From the NCBI GenBank assembly GCA_043513815.1, contig CP121313.1, positions 1,922,001 through 1,986,000 on the forward strand: a DNA stretch of 64,000 nt, given 5' to 3'. The stretch's first letter is position 1; each line of letters starts with the position of its first letter. The notes under the pieces are model-generated. The model saw only the letters and a program-made list of their open reading frames with translations. It ran no database searches and had not been told where the DNA came from. Shown one piece after another: positions 34,329-44,052 of this stretch. The position numbers were made by a program, and so were the translations under genes. The DNA comes from JANQIO01 sp043513815 (GTDB lineage: Bacteria > Pseudomonadota > Gammaproteobacteria > Pseudomonadales > Halieaceae).

Positions 34329-35711
34329 ATGTTTGACAACCTGAGCGAACGCCTTTCCCAGAGTCTCAAGAAGATTACCGGCAAGGCAAAGCTGACCGAC
34401 GACAATATCCAGGAGACCCTGCGTGAGGTGCGCATGGCGCTGCTGGAGGCCGATGTGGCGCTGCCCGTGGTCAAGGACTTCGTGGAGGCCGTGCGCCAGC
34501 GGGCGCTGGGCCAGGAAGTCAGTGCCAGCCTGAGCCCCGGGCAGGCTTTCATCAAGATCGTGCAGGCGGAACTTGAGCAATTGATGGGTGCCGCCAACGA
34601 AACACTGAACCTGGCGGCGCAGCCGCCGGCGGTAATCCTGATGGCGGGCCTGCAGGGCGCTGGTAAAACCACCTCGGTGGCCAAGCTGGCTCGTCACCTG
34701 CAGGAGCGCGATAAAAAGAAAGTGATGGTAGCCAGTGCCGACGTCTATCGACCGGCGGCCATCCGCCAGCTGGAAACACTGGCGGGTGAGGTGGGCGCCG
34801 AGTTTTTTCCCAGCGATGAGTCCCAGAAGCCCGTGGCCATCGCCGAAGCTGCCCTGGCCCAGGCGCGCCTCAAGTTTGCCGACGTACTGATTCTCGATAC
34901 CGCTGGTCGGCTGGCGATTGACCAGGACATGATGGCGGAAATTGCCGAGCTGCACCGCGTGATCAACCCGGTGGAAACCCTGTTTGTGGTCGATGCCATG
35001 ACCGGCCAGGACGCAGCCAACACCGCCAAAGCCTTTAATGAGGCCCTGCCGCTCACCGGCGTGGTGCTGACCAAGGTAGACGCCGATACCCGCGGCGGGG
35101 CGGCGCTGTCGGTGCGCGCCATCACCGGTAAGCCTATCAAGTTCCTGGGCGTTGGCGAGAAAACCGAGGCGCTGGACCCCTTCCATCCGGACCGCCTGGC
35201 CTCACGCATCCTCGGCATGGGCGATGTGCTGTCGCTGATTGAGGAAGCGGAACAGAAAATTGACCGCCAGAAGGCGGAGAAGCTGGTCAACAAGGTCAAG
35301 AAGGGCAAGCGCTTTGACCTCGAGGATTTCCGCGACCAGTTGCAACAGCTCAACAGCATGGGCGGTATTACCGGCATGCTGGACAAGTTGCCGGGTATGG
35401 GGGGCATGGCCCAGGCGGCGCAGCAGAACATGGATATGAAGCAGTTTGCCCGCATGGAAGCGATGATCAACTCCATGACCCCGGACGAACGCCGGCGCCC
35501 GGAGATTATCCAGGGCTCGCGCAAGCGTCGTATTACCGCCGGTTCCGGGACCCAGGTGCAGGACCTCAACCGTTTGCTCAAGCAACACAAGCAGATGGCC
35601 AAAATGATGAAGAAGATGAAAGGCGGCGGCATGCAGAAAATGATGCGCGGCCTGGGCGGCGCTATGGGCGGTGGTGGTGGCATGCCGCCTGGAATGCCAC
35701 CCTTCAAATAG
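34329..35711 (+). CDS. ffh: signal recognition particle GTPase Ffh
   Basis: Protein subunit of the signal recognition particle that brings inner-membrane proteins to FtsY and the translocon. It has 460 aa. The NG domain carries the P-loop GLQGAGKTTS, DTAGRLAIDQDMM, TKVDADTRGGAALS and GVGEKTEALDPFHP. The methionine-rich M domain contains the RNA-binding segment GSRKRRITAGSGT and ends with a Gly/Met-rich tail (MGGGGGMPPGMPPFK). It is followed by the rpsP operon as in many gammaproteobacteria. No terminator was found after it. Confidence 0.97.
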   Translation: MFDNLSERLSQSLKKITGKAKLTDDNIQETLREVRMALLEADVALPVVKDFVEAVRQRALGQEVSASLSPGQAFIKIVQAELEQLMGAANETLNLAAQPPAVILMAGLQGAGKTTSVAKLARHLQERDKKKVMVASADVYRPAAIRQLETLAGEVGAEFFPSDESQKPVAIAEAALAQARLKFADVLILDTAGRLAIDQDMMAEIAELHRVINPVETLFVVDAMTGQDAANTAKAFNEALPLTGVVLTKVDADTRGGAALSVRAITGKPIKFLGVGEKTEALDPFHPDRLASRILGMGDVLSLIEEAEQKIDRQKAEKLVNKVKKGKRFDLEDFRDQLQQLNSMGGITGMLDKLPGMGGMAQAAQQNMDMKQFARMEAMINSMTPDERRRPEIIQGSRKRRITAGSGTQVQDLNRLLKQHKQMAKMMKKMKGGGMQKMMRGLGGAMGGGGGMPPGMPPFK

Positions 35712-35768
35712 GATTGTCCCGGCAAAGTAAGGTCCTGATAAGACAGGAAATTCCCTCATTCTGGGGGC

Positions 35769-35797
35769 TTTCATTACCCAGGTGTTTCACGTATGAT
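35769..35797 (+). promoter_or_regulatory. predicted promoter of the rpsP operon
   Basis: TTTCAT (35769-35774), 17-bp spacer, TATGAT (35792-35797), then ACGCGCC. The -35 is weak. The start would be near 35804, leaving a 108-nt leader before rpsP. The GC-rich discriminator fits a growth-regulated ribosomal protein operon. Confidence 0.45.
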
Positions 35798-35911
35798 ACG
35801 CGCCTTTTCCGGAACCCGGCGGGGAGTCGGTGTGTGCGTTTTGGCATGTTTAACGCCTGATAAGCGCAATTCCCGGCTGTAACCGTCAACTTAAGGGACG
35901 TTTTAAAGACA

Positions 35912-36169
35912 ATGGTAACAATTCGTTTGGCTCGGGGCGGCTCCAAGAAACGCCCGTTTTTTCACCTCACCGTCAGCGACAGCCGCAATGCGCGCAACGG
36001 TCGCTTCATCGAGCGTGTTGGCTTCTTCAACCCCATCGCCCGTGGTCAGGAAGAACGCCTGCGCGTGGACAACGAGCGCGTTGAGTACTGGGTATCCCAG
36101 GGTGCGCAGCTCAGCGAGCGTGTAGCCTCGCTGGTGAAGCAGTCACGCAAGGAGCCGGCAGCGGCCTGA
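35912..36169 (+). CDS. rpsP: 30S ribosomal protein S16
   Basis: Small-subunit protein bound to the 5' domain of 16S rRNA. It has 85 aa, near the E. coli length of 82. It has the family signature MVTIRLARGGSKKRPFFHL, DSRNARNGRFIERVGFFNP and VSQGAQLSERVASLVK. It is the first gene of rpsP-rimM-trmD-rplS. Confidence 0.98.
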   Translation: MVTIRLARGGSKKRPFFHLTVSDSRNARNGRFIERVGFFNPIARGQEERLRVDNERVEYWVSQGAQLSERVASLVKQSRKEPAAA

Positions 36170-36187
36170 TACCGCTGCTCGACTCCC

Positions 36188-36757
36188 TTGGGTGAGGACC
36201 TGACGCAGGGGACGCAGACAGCTCCTCCTGAGCTGAGTGAGCTGGCTGAGCTGATAGTCGTCGGCCGCATCAGCGGCGTTTACGGCATCAAGGGCTGGGT
36301 CAGGGTTCACTCATTCACGGAGCCGGCAGCCAATCTGTTTGGCTACCGGGACTGGATGATTCGTCGCGGCGGGCAGTGGCAAGCGATCGAGATCGACACT
36401 GGCCGTGAGCACGGCAAAGGATTGGTTGCGCACATTGTCGGCATCGACGATCGCAACGCCGCCGAGCTCATCAAGGGGTGTGAACTAGCAGTACCGCGGG
36501 CTTTGCTGCCCGCGCTGGAGCAAGGCCAGTATTACTGGTACCAGCTCGAGGGCCTGACAGTGTTGGCTGCGGGCCAGTGTCTCGGCAAGGTGGATCATCT
36601 GCTGGAGACCGGTGCCAACGACGTGTTGGTGATCAAGCCCTGCCAGGGCAGTATCGATGAGCGCGAACGCCTCATCCCCTGGGTGCAGGGGCAGTATGTA
36701 AAGCAGGTTGACCTCGAGGCAAAATCCATCGAGGTGGACTGGGACCCGGAGTTCTAG
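36188..36757 (+). CDS. rimM: 16S rRNA processing protein RimM
   Basis: Assembly factor that binds S19 and matures the 30S head. It has 189 aa. The N-terminal domain has IVVGRISGVYGIKGWVRVHS. The PRC-barrel domain has YYWYQLEGLTV, LLETGANDVLVIK, RLIPWV and the C-terminal SIEVDWDPEF, almost identical in form to E. coli. The start is TTG at 36188, giving the same N-terminal extension as in relatives. It ends 3 bp before trmD. Confidence 0.95.
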   Translation: MGEDLTQGTQTAPPELSELAELIVVGRISGVYGIKGWVRVHSFTEPAANLFGYRDWMIRRGGQWQAIEIDTGREHGKGLVAHIVGIDDRNAAELIKGCELAVPRALLPALEQGQYYWYQLEGLTVLAAGQCLGKVDHLLETGANDVLVIKPCQGSIDERERLIPWVQGQYVKQVDLEAKSIEVDWDPEF

Positions 36758-36760
36758 GTC

Positions 36761-37522
36761 ATGCGCATTGCGCTGGTGAGCCTGTTTCCGGAGATGTTCA
36801 GCGCCGTCAGCGAATATGGCGTGACTGGCAGGGCGGTGGAACAGGGGCAGCTGGAATTGTTCCTGAGTAATCCCAGGGATTACGCCACCGACCGTCATGG
36901 CACAGTCGATGATCGCCCCTATGGTGGCGGCCCCGGCATGTTGATGAAGATCGACACGCTGGAGGCGGCCCTGGCGAATGCACGGGACCAGCTTGGTGAC
37001 CCGGTTGAGGGTGAACGCAAGGTGGTCTACCTGTCGCCCCAGGGGCAGCGGTTGGACCAGGCGCTGGTGACCGAGTTGGCGACATTGTCCCAGCTGGTGC
37101 TGGTGGCAGGGCGTTACGAAGGCGTTGACGAGCGTCTGCTAGAGGCCGAGGTCGACATGGAAGTGTCGATTGGCGATTACGTATTAAGTGGCGGCGAACT
37201 GGCGGCTATGGTCGTGATCGACGCGGTCAGCCGGCAATTGCCGGGAGTGCTGGGCCACGAGGACTCGGCACAGCAGGACTCCTTCGCAGATGGCCTGCTG
37301 GATTGTCCGCACTACACGCGGCCCGAGGAGTACCGGGGGCGGCGGGTACCGGAAGTGCTGCTCAGCGGCAACCACGAGCGGATTCGCCTTTGGCGCCTGA
37401 AGCAGGCCCTGGCGAGAACATTGGAACGCAGGCCGGACCTGATTGAAGGTCGGGTGCTGTCCGAGGAAGAGTCGGCGCTGCTGGCCGAGCTTCGCGAGGA
37501 AGGCCAGCAAACCTCCGATTGA
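36761..37522 (+). CDS. trmD: tRNA (guanine-37-N1)-methyltransferase
   Basis: SPOUT-class enzyme that methylates G37 next to the anticodon and prevents +1 frameshifting. It has 253 aa. The knot region contains YLSPQGQRLDQ, LVAGRYEGVDERLL and IGDYVLSGGELAAMVVIDAV. The C-terminal domain has CPHYTRPEEYRG and VLLSGNHERIRLWR. It is the third gene of the operon. Confidence 0.97.
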   Translation: MRIALVSLFPEMFSAVSEYGVTGRAVEQGQLELFLSNPRDYATDRHGTVDDRPYGGGPGMLMKIDTLEAALANARDQLGDPVEGERKVVYLSPQGQRLDQALVTELATLSQLVLVAGRYEGVDERLLEAEVDMEVSIGDYVLSGGELAAMVVIDAVSRQLPGVLGHEDSAQQDSFADGLLDCPHYTRPEEYRGRRVPEVLLSGNHERIRLWRLKQALARTLERRPDLIEGRVLSEEESALLAELREEGQQTSD

Positions 37523-37620
37523 CGCTGGCGAAGTAAGAATTTGCGGGCACCGCCCAGCGGTCGGTGTCCAGGTACATGAAACATTGCAAGGCACTTGCAA
37601 GAACTAACAGGAGTTCACCC

Positions 37621-37980
37621 ATGAGCAGCAATAACAGCATCATTTCGCAGATCGAAGCGGAACAGATGGAAAAGGACATGCCGGAATTCGGCCCCGGTGA
37701 CACCGTGGTAGTTCAGGTGAAGGTGAAGGAAGGCAACCGGGAGCGTCTGCAGGCCTTTGAAGGGGTTTGCATTGGCAAGCGTAATCGCGGACTGAACTCT
37801 GCCTTTACCGTGCGCAAAATCTCTCACGGCATTGGCGTTGAGCGTACCTTCCAGACCTACAGCCCGCTGGTGGACAGCGTCGCTGTAAAGCGTCGCGGTG
37901 ACGTACGCCAGGCCAAGCTGTACTACCTGCGCGAGCTGAGCGGCAAGGCGGCACGCATCAAGGAACGCCTTTCCAAGTAA
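37621..37980 (+). CDS. rplS: 50S ribosomal protein L19
   Basis: Large-subunit protein at the 30S-50S interface. It has 119 aa. Signature segments are FGPGDTVVVQVKVKEGNRER, LQAFEGVCIGKRNRGLNSAF, VERTFQTYSPLVD and KAKLYYLRELSGK-like residues (QAKLYYLRELSGKAARIKE). ATG 37621 has AGGAG about ten bases upstream. It is the last gene of the operon, followed by a strong terminator. Confidence 0.98.
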   Translation: MSSNNSIISQIEAEQMEKDMPEFGPGDTVVVQVKVKEGNRERLQAFEGVCIGKRNRGLNSAFTVRKISHGIGVERTFQTYSPLVDSVAVKRRGDVRQAKLYYLRELSGKAARIKERLSK

Positions 37981-38011
37981 AGTTTTCCGGGACTCTGATC
38001 CCCGGGACGAG

Positions 38012-38043
38012 AAAAGGGCGCCAAGCGGCGCCCTTTTTTTTTT
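38012..38043 (+). terminator. rho-independent terminator of the rpsP operon
   Basis: An 11-bp stem, AAAAGGGCGCC (38012-38022) and GGCGCCCTTTT (38027-38037), with loop AAGC is followed by a run of T to 38043. Confidence 0.95.
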
Positions 38044-38141
38044 GCTCGCCATCGGGCCTCTTATTAGCGCGAGATTTCAGCGGATCGGGTTAACAGCGAG
38101 AATTCCTGGTTTGGCAATTAAGGAGTGCGCGTAGTGCCTCG

Positions 38142-38240
38142 GGCCCTTCCGGGACCGTTTGCGGCCAGGACGGCCCGGGCGGCGATCCGCGCAGCCGAGC
38201 GAGACAGGGTGTCATGCTTTTAGCGTGTCCCGGAAGGGCC
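38142..38240. repeat. 99-bp element bounded by perfect 14-bp inverted repeats
   Basis: GGCCCTTCCGGGAC (38142-38155) and GTCCCGGAAGGGCC (38227-38240) are exact reverse complements 71 nt apart. The GC-rich interior has further self-complementary stretches such as GGCCCGGGC. It lies in the 295 bp between the rpsP terminator and xerD. No target duplication and no gene is seen. It could be a small non-autonomous mobile element, a structured RNA, or a regulatory hairpin for xerD. Confidence 0.9.
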
Positions 38241-38274
38241 AGAATGCGCTGCGATGCCCTGCTAATATGAACCC

Positions 38275-39177
38275 ATGCCAGCTGCTTCAACTCCCAGCCC
38301 TGATATCGAAACCTACCTGGACGCCCTGTGGATGGAGAAGGGCCTGGCGGAGAACACCCTGTCGTCCTATCGGCGTGACCTGGAGCAGTACCGGGACTGG
38401 CTGGAACAGCGGCAGGGGTCTTTGCTGGCGTCCACCGGCGGTGACCTGCAGGAATACCTGGCCTGGCGGTCCCGGCAACAGCGCTCACCCCGGTCGACGG
38501 CCCGTTTCCTTTCCTGTTTAAGGGGGTTTTTTCGCTACCAGGTCCGCGAAGGCCGGATTGAGATCGACCCCAGTCTCGATGTGGAGAGTCCCAAGCTGGG
38601 GCGGCCCTTGCCCAAATCACTGAGCGAGGCCGAAGTCGAGGCCCTGCTGGCGGCCCCGGATCTTGACCAGGCCATCGAGTTTCGCGATCGCACCATGCTG
38701 GAGTTGCTGTACGCCTGTGGCCTGCGGGTCAGTGAGCTGGTGGGTATGCAGGTGTCGCAGCTCGGAATGAACCAGGGCGTGGTGCGCATCATCGGCAAAG
38801 GCGGCAAGGAAAGGTTGGTGCCGGTAGGGGAAGAGGCCCTCGGCTGGCTGCAGCGTTATCTGGCGGGCAGCCGCCGCGAGTTGCTGGGCAATCGGCCCAG
38901 TGAAGCCCTGTTTCCCAGCCGCAGGGGCACCCAGATGACGCGTCAGGCCTTCTGGTATCGCATCAAGCAGTACGCCGCGCGAGCCAATATCCGCTCGTCG
39001 CTGTCGCCACACACCCTGCGGCACGCCTTTGCCACTCACCTTCTGAATCACGGCGCCGACCTGCGCGTGGTGCAGCTGCTGCTGGGTCACAGTGACCTTA
39101 CCACCACCCAGATCTATACCCACGTCGCAAGACAGCGTATGAAGGAGCTGCATGCCTTGCATCATCCGCGAGGCTGA
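38275..39177 (+). CDS. xerD: site-specific tyrosine recombinase XerD
   Basis: Acts with XerC and FtsK at dif to resolve chromosome dimers. It has 300 aa. The catalytic residues are Arg151 (CGLRVSEL), Lys175 (GKGGKERLVP), His246 and Arg249 (HTLRHAFATH), His272 (LGHSDL) and Tyr281 (TQIYTHV). The N-terminal SAM-like DNA-binding domain covers about 10-95. It is next to dsbC, as in E. coli and Pseudomonas. TAATAT (38263-38268) lies 6 bp before the ATG and no clear ribosome binding site is seen, so the message may be leaderless. Confidence 0.95.
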   Translation: MPAASTPSPDIETYLDALWMEKGLAENTLSSYRRDLEQYRDWLEQRQGSLLASTGGDLQEYLAWRSRQQRSPRSTARFLSCLRGFFRYQVREGRIEIDPSLDVESPKLGRPLPKSLSEAEVEALLAAPDLDQAIEFRDRTMLELLYACGLRVSELVGMQVSQLGMNQGVVRIIGKGGKERLVPVGEEALGWLQRYLAGSRRELLGNRPSEALFPSRRGTQMTRQAFWYRIKQYAARANIRSSLSPHTLRHAFATHLLNHGADLRVVQLLLGHSDLTTTQIYTHVARQRMKELHALHHPRG

Positions 39178-39276
39178 TTATGCTGACAGACCGGGTATAC
39201 TGTGGTTTCTACGGGAGGGAACTACCGCAGCCAGCCGTGTTCCAAGCCCGCGTAAGCGAATAATCGGAGAAGTCAC

Positions 39277-40017
39277 ATGTCCATTAGTCCTGTCCGTGGC
39301 GCCTGGCGAGCGCTCCTGCTGCTGTTGCTGGCCTGCCCGGCGCTTGCCCAGGAATCGCCTGAAGCCACTATAGCCGCCAAGATCAGCCAGGCCCGTCCGG
39401 ATCTGGTGGTAAAGTCGGTGCGCCCCAGTGTGGCGACCGGGCTGTTTGAAGTGAGCATCGCTGGCGGCCTGACGGTCTACAGTACAGCTGATGGCGACTT
39501 CTTCGTGCTGGGTGACCTGTTTGCCGTGGACATCAAGGGTCTGGTGAACGTATCGGAGCAACAGCGGGATGTCGAACGCCAGGAGCTGCTGTCCGCCGTG
39601 GCCGCCGATGACATGATCATTTTTGCCGCCGATGGCGAGCGCCGCGGCGTGTTGACTGTATTCACCGACGTGGACTGTTTCTACTGCCAGAAGCTGCACC
39701 AGGAAGTGCCGACGCTCAATAAAATGGGCGTGGAAGTGCGCTACCTGGCTTATCCCCGTGCCGGTGTCGGCAGCGATTCCTTCCGCAAGATTGCCAGCGC
39801 CTGGTGCGCCGAAGATCCGCAGCAGGCCATTACCAGTCTCAAGAACCGCCAGGACATTCCGGAAAATGTCTGCCCGGGTAATCCGGTGGCCGACCAGTTC
39901 ATGCTCGGCCAGCAGGCCGGTGTGCGCGGCACGCCGGCACTGGTGCTGGAAAGCGGTCAACTGTTGCCCGGCTACATGACCGCCGAAGTCATCACCCAGC
40001 GCATGGGCATCAACTGA
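39277..40017 (+). CDS. dsbC: thiol:disulfide interchange protein DsbC
   Basis: Periplasmic disulfide isomerase kept reduced by DsbD. It has 246 aa. There is a signal peptide at 1-24 (PALAQE), then an N-terminal dimerisation domain with GLFEVSIAGGLTVYSTADGDF. The thioredoxin-like domain has the active site CFYC in FTDVDCFYCQKLH (E. coli has CGYC) and the cis-proline GTPAL. A second cysteine pair (WCAEDP, ENVCPG) is typical. GGAG lies just before the ATG. Confidence 0.94.
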   Translation: MSISPVRGAWRALLLLLLACPALAQESPEATIAAKISQARPDLVVKSVRPSVATGLFEVSIAGGLTVYSTADGDFFVLGDLFAVDIKGLVNVSEQQRDVERQELLSAVAADDMIIFAADGERRGVLTVFTDVDCFYCQKLHQEVPTLNKMGVEVRYLAYPRAGVGSDSFRKIASAWCAEDPQQAITSLKNRQDIPENVCPGNPVADQFMLGQQAGVRGTPALVLESGQLLPGYMTAEVITQRMGIN

Positions 40018-40065
40018 CCCGGACACCGGGTTCTGCCCGCAGGCCCCCTGTAACCCGCGGTCGCG

Positions 40066-40094
40066 TTGACAGGGGAGAGCGGCGTCAGTAATGT
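40066..40094 (+). promoter_or_regulatory. predicted promoter of alaC-hom-thrC
   Basis: A perfect TTGACA (40066-40071), 17-bp spacer, TAATGT (40089-40094). The start would be near 40101. This argues against translation starting at the in-frame TTG of 40066. Confidence 0.5.
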
Positions 40095-40143
40095 TGCCCG
40101 CTTTGAGCCTCCCGCCGTCGTGGCCGGGCCAGCGTGGACCAAC

Positions 40144-41330
40144 GTGGAACAACAATTCAAGCGCATCGAGCGCCTGCCCCCATACGTTTTTAACATCATC
40201 GGTGAGCTGAAGCAGCAGGCCCGGGCAGCAGGGGAAGATGTGATCGACTTCGGCATGGGCAACCCCGACCAGCCCACGCCTCAGCATATTGTCGACAAGC
40301 TTACCGAAACAGCGCAGCGCAAGGACACCCATCGCTACTCCCAGTCCAAGGGCATACCGCGCCTGCGGCGGGCCATCTGTAACTGGTATCGGGAACGCTA
40401 CCAGGTGGAGCTGGACCCGGACGCGGAGGCCATCGTCACCCTGGGCTCCAAGGAAGGTCTCGCTCACCTGGCACTGGCCACCACCGGTCCCGGCGACACT
40501 ATCCTGGTTCCCAATCCGTCCTACCCCATTCACCCCTATGGATTTGTGATAGCCGGCGCGGATATACGCCATGTCCCCATGCGCGGTGACGGCACCTTTT
40601 TTACCGAGCTGGAAAACGCCATCCGTAATAGCTGGCCGACGCCGAAGATGCTGGTGCTCAACTTCCCCAGTAATCCCACGACCCATTGCGTAGAGCTTGA
40701 GTTCTTCGAAAAGGTGGTGGAGATTGCGCGGGAGTACAACATCTGGGTGGTGCAGGATCTCGCCTACGCGGATCTCTGTTTTGATGGGTATGTCGCTCCC
40801 TCCATCCTGCAGGTGGATGGTGCCAAGGACGTGGCGGTAGAATTTTTTTCGCTCTCCAAGAGCTACAACATGCCTGGCTGGCGAGTGGGATTCTGCTGCG
40901 GCAATCCCGAGCTGGTGGGCGCGCTGGCACGCATGAAATCTTACCTGGACTACGGCATGTTCACCCCGGTGCAGGTGGCGGCGATCTCGGCGCTGGAGGG
41001 AGACCAGGCCTGCGTTGCCGACATTTGCCAGCTATACCAGGATCGCCGCGACGTACTGTGTTCGGGGCTCAACGCCGCCGGCTGGCCGGTAGAGCCGCCG
41101 AAAAGCACCATGTTCGTCTGGGCGGAGATTCCGGGTTGCTACCGAGAGCTGGGTTCTATTGAGTTCAGCAAGAAGTTGCTGGTGGACGCCAAGGTGGCGG
41201 TGTCACCGGGGGTCGGCTTTGGTGAGTACGGCGAGGGCTACGTGCGCTTCGGTCTGATTGAAAATGAGCACCGCACGCGTCAGGCCATCCGCAATATCAA
41301 GCGGATGATTCGCAAGGACGGTTTCGCGGA

Positions 41331-41334
<4 letters not shown>
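40144..41334 (+). CDS. alaC: alanine aminotransferase AlaC family
   Basis: PLP aminotransferase of fold type I that makes alanine from pyruvate and glutamate in E. coli. It has 396 aa from GTG 40144. Strong family matches are RIERLPPYVFNIIGELK, DFGMGNPDQPTP, VTLGSKEGLAHLALA and PNPSYPIHPYGFVIAGA. The PLP lysine is K239 in SLSKSYNMPGWRVGF. GTG 40144 gives the family N-terminus; an in-frame TTG at 40066 lies in a promoter box. It overlaps hom by 4 bp (ATGA), so it is coupled to threonine synthesis genes. Confidence 0.9.
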
Positions 41335-42638
<1,304 letters not shown>

Positions 42639-42652
42639 GACGGCGTCATAAT

Positions 42653-44050
42653 ATGAAATACATCAGTACCCGCGGAACTGCGCCCGCTCTCAACTTCGAG
42701 GAAGTATTGCTGGCGGGGCTCGCCAGTGACGGCGGCCTATACCTGCCCGCCGAGCTGCCCAGCTTCAGCGCTGATCAGCTCACAGCCATGCGTACTATGA
42801 GCTACCCCGAACTGGCCTATGAAATCATGCTGCCGTTTGTCGAGGACAGCATACCGGCGGACGACTTTCGGGCCATTGTCGATGAGTGCTACAGCGTGTT
42901 TCGGCACGATGCCGTCGCGCCCCTGATTCAGCTTGCTCCCAACCAGTGGGTGCTGGAACTCTTTCACGGCCCGACGCTGGCCTTCAAGGACTTTGCCCTG
43001 CAGCTGTTGGGGCGGCTGCTGGACTATGTGTTGGAACGTCAGCATCGCAAGGTGGTGATCATGGGGGCCACCTCCGGGGACACCGGCTCCGCCGCCATCG
43101 AAGGCTGCCGACGCTGCAGTAATATCGACATCTATATCCTGCATCCGCATCAGCGTGTGTCCGAGGTGCAGCGACGCCAGATGACCACCGTGCCCGGTGA
43201 GCGGATTCACAACATTGCCCTGCAGGGCAACTTCGACGACTGTCAGGCGGCGGTGAAAGCCAGTTTCGGCGACCAGGGCTTTCTGCCGGAAGGGCGCAGC
43301 CTGGTGGCGGTCAATTCAATCAACTGGGCGCGCATCATGGCGCAGATTGTTTACTACGTGTACGCCGCACTGGCTCTGGGTGGGCCGCAGCGTCCAGTAT
43401 CGTTTTCGGTACCTACCGGCAACTTCGGCGACATCTTCGCCGGCTACCTGGCACGCAACATGGGCCTGCCGATAGAGCAATTGGTGATAGCTACCAATCG
43501 CAACGATGTCTTGCACCGTTTGCTGACAACCGGCGCATACGCGCGTACAGAGTTGCACCAGACCCTGAGCCCCAGCATGGACATCACCGTTTCCAGCAAC
43601 TTTGAGCGCCTGATGTTCGATCTTTACGAGCGCGACGCGGCTGCCGTGGCGGTACTGATGGACCGCTTCAAGGACAGTGATATCCAGCTATCCGAGTCTG
43701 CCATGCAGCGCCTGGGCAGCCTGTTTACAAGCCGCTGTGTCAGCGACGAGGAAACCACCGACGTTATCGGCGAGGTGTATCGTCGCAACGAATACCTGTT
43801 GGACCCGCATTCCGCCATCGGCTTCAAGGCCGCAATGGACTGCCGTCGCGATGCCGCGGTACCGATGGTGACCCTGGCGACAGCACACCCGGCAAAATTC
43901 CCTGCCGCCGTGGCGGCCGCCGGGGTTGGGGTGGAGCCAGCCCTGCCGGCGCACATGGCCGACCTGTTCGAACGCGAGGAACGCTTTGACGTGTTGCCCA
44001 ATGAGCTGACCACCGTGCAGGCCTTCATGGCGGAGCATCTTTCCGCCTGA
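42653..44050 (+). CDS. thrC: threonine synthase
   Basis: PLP enzyme converting phosphohomoserine to threonine. It has 465 aa, the longer gammaproteobacterial/plant-unlike class. N-terminal MKYISTRGTAPALNFEEVLLAGLASDG, shown in part as YISTRGTAPALNFEEVLL, is diagnostic. The PLP lysine is K112 in HGPTLAFKDFALQ, followed by GATSGDTGSAAIEG and FSVPTGNFGDIFAGY. It is third in alaC-hom-thrC and two bases from recJ. Confidence 0.96.
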   Translation: MKYISTRGTAPALNFEEVLLAGLASDGGLYLPAELPSFSADQLTAMRTMSYPELAYEIMLPFVEDSIPADDFRAIVDECYSVFRHDAVAPLIQLAPNQWVLELFHGPTLAFKDFALQLLGRLLDYVLERQHRKVVIMGATSGDTGSAAIEGCRRCSNIDIYILHPHQRVSEVQRRQMTTVPGERIHNIALQGNFDDCQAAVKASFGDQGFLPEGRSLVAVNSINWARIMAQIVYYVYAALALGGPQRPVSFSVPTGNFGDIFAGYLARNMGLPIEQLVIATNRNDVLHRLLTTGAYARTELHQTLSPSMDITVSSNFERLMFDLYERDAAAVAVLMDRFKDSDIQLSESAMQRLGSLFTSRCVSDEETTDVIGEVYRRNEYLLDPHSAIGFKAAMDCRRDAAVPMVTLATAHPAKFPAAVAAAGVGVEPALPAHMADLFEREERFDVLPNELTTVQAFMAEHLSA

Positions 44051-44052
44051 CC

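Noticed and set aside
39178..40686. 502-codon minus-strand frame across dsbC and alaC
   Set aside because: It opposes two well-conserved genes and shows no domain or start signal.
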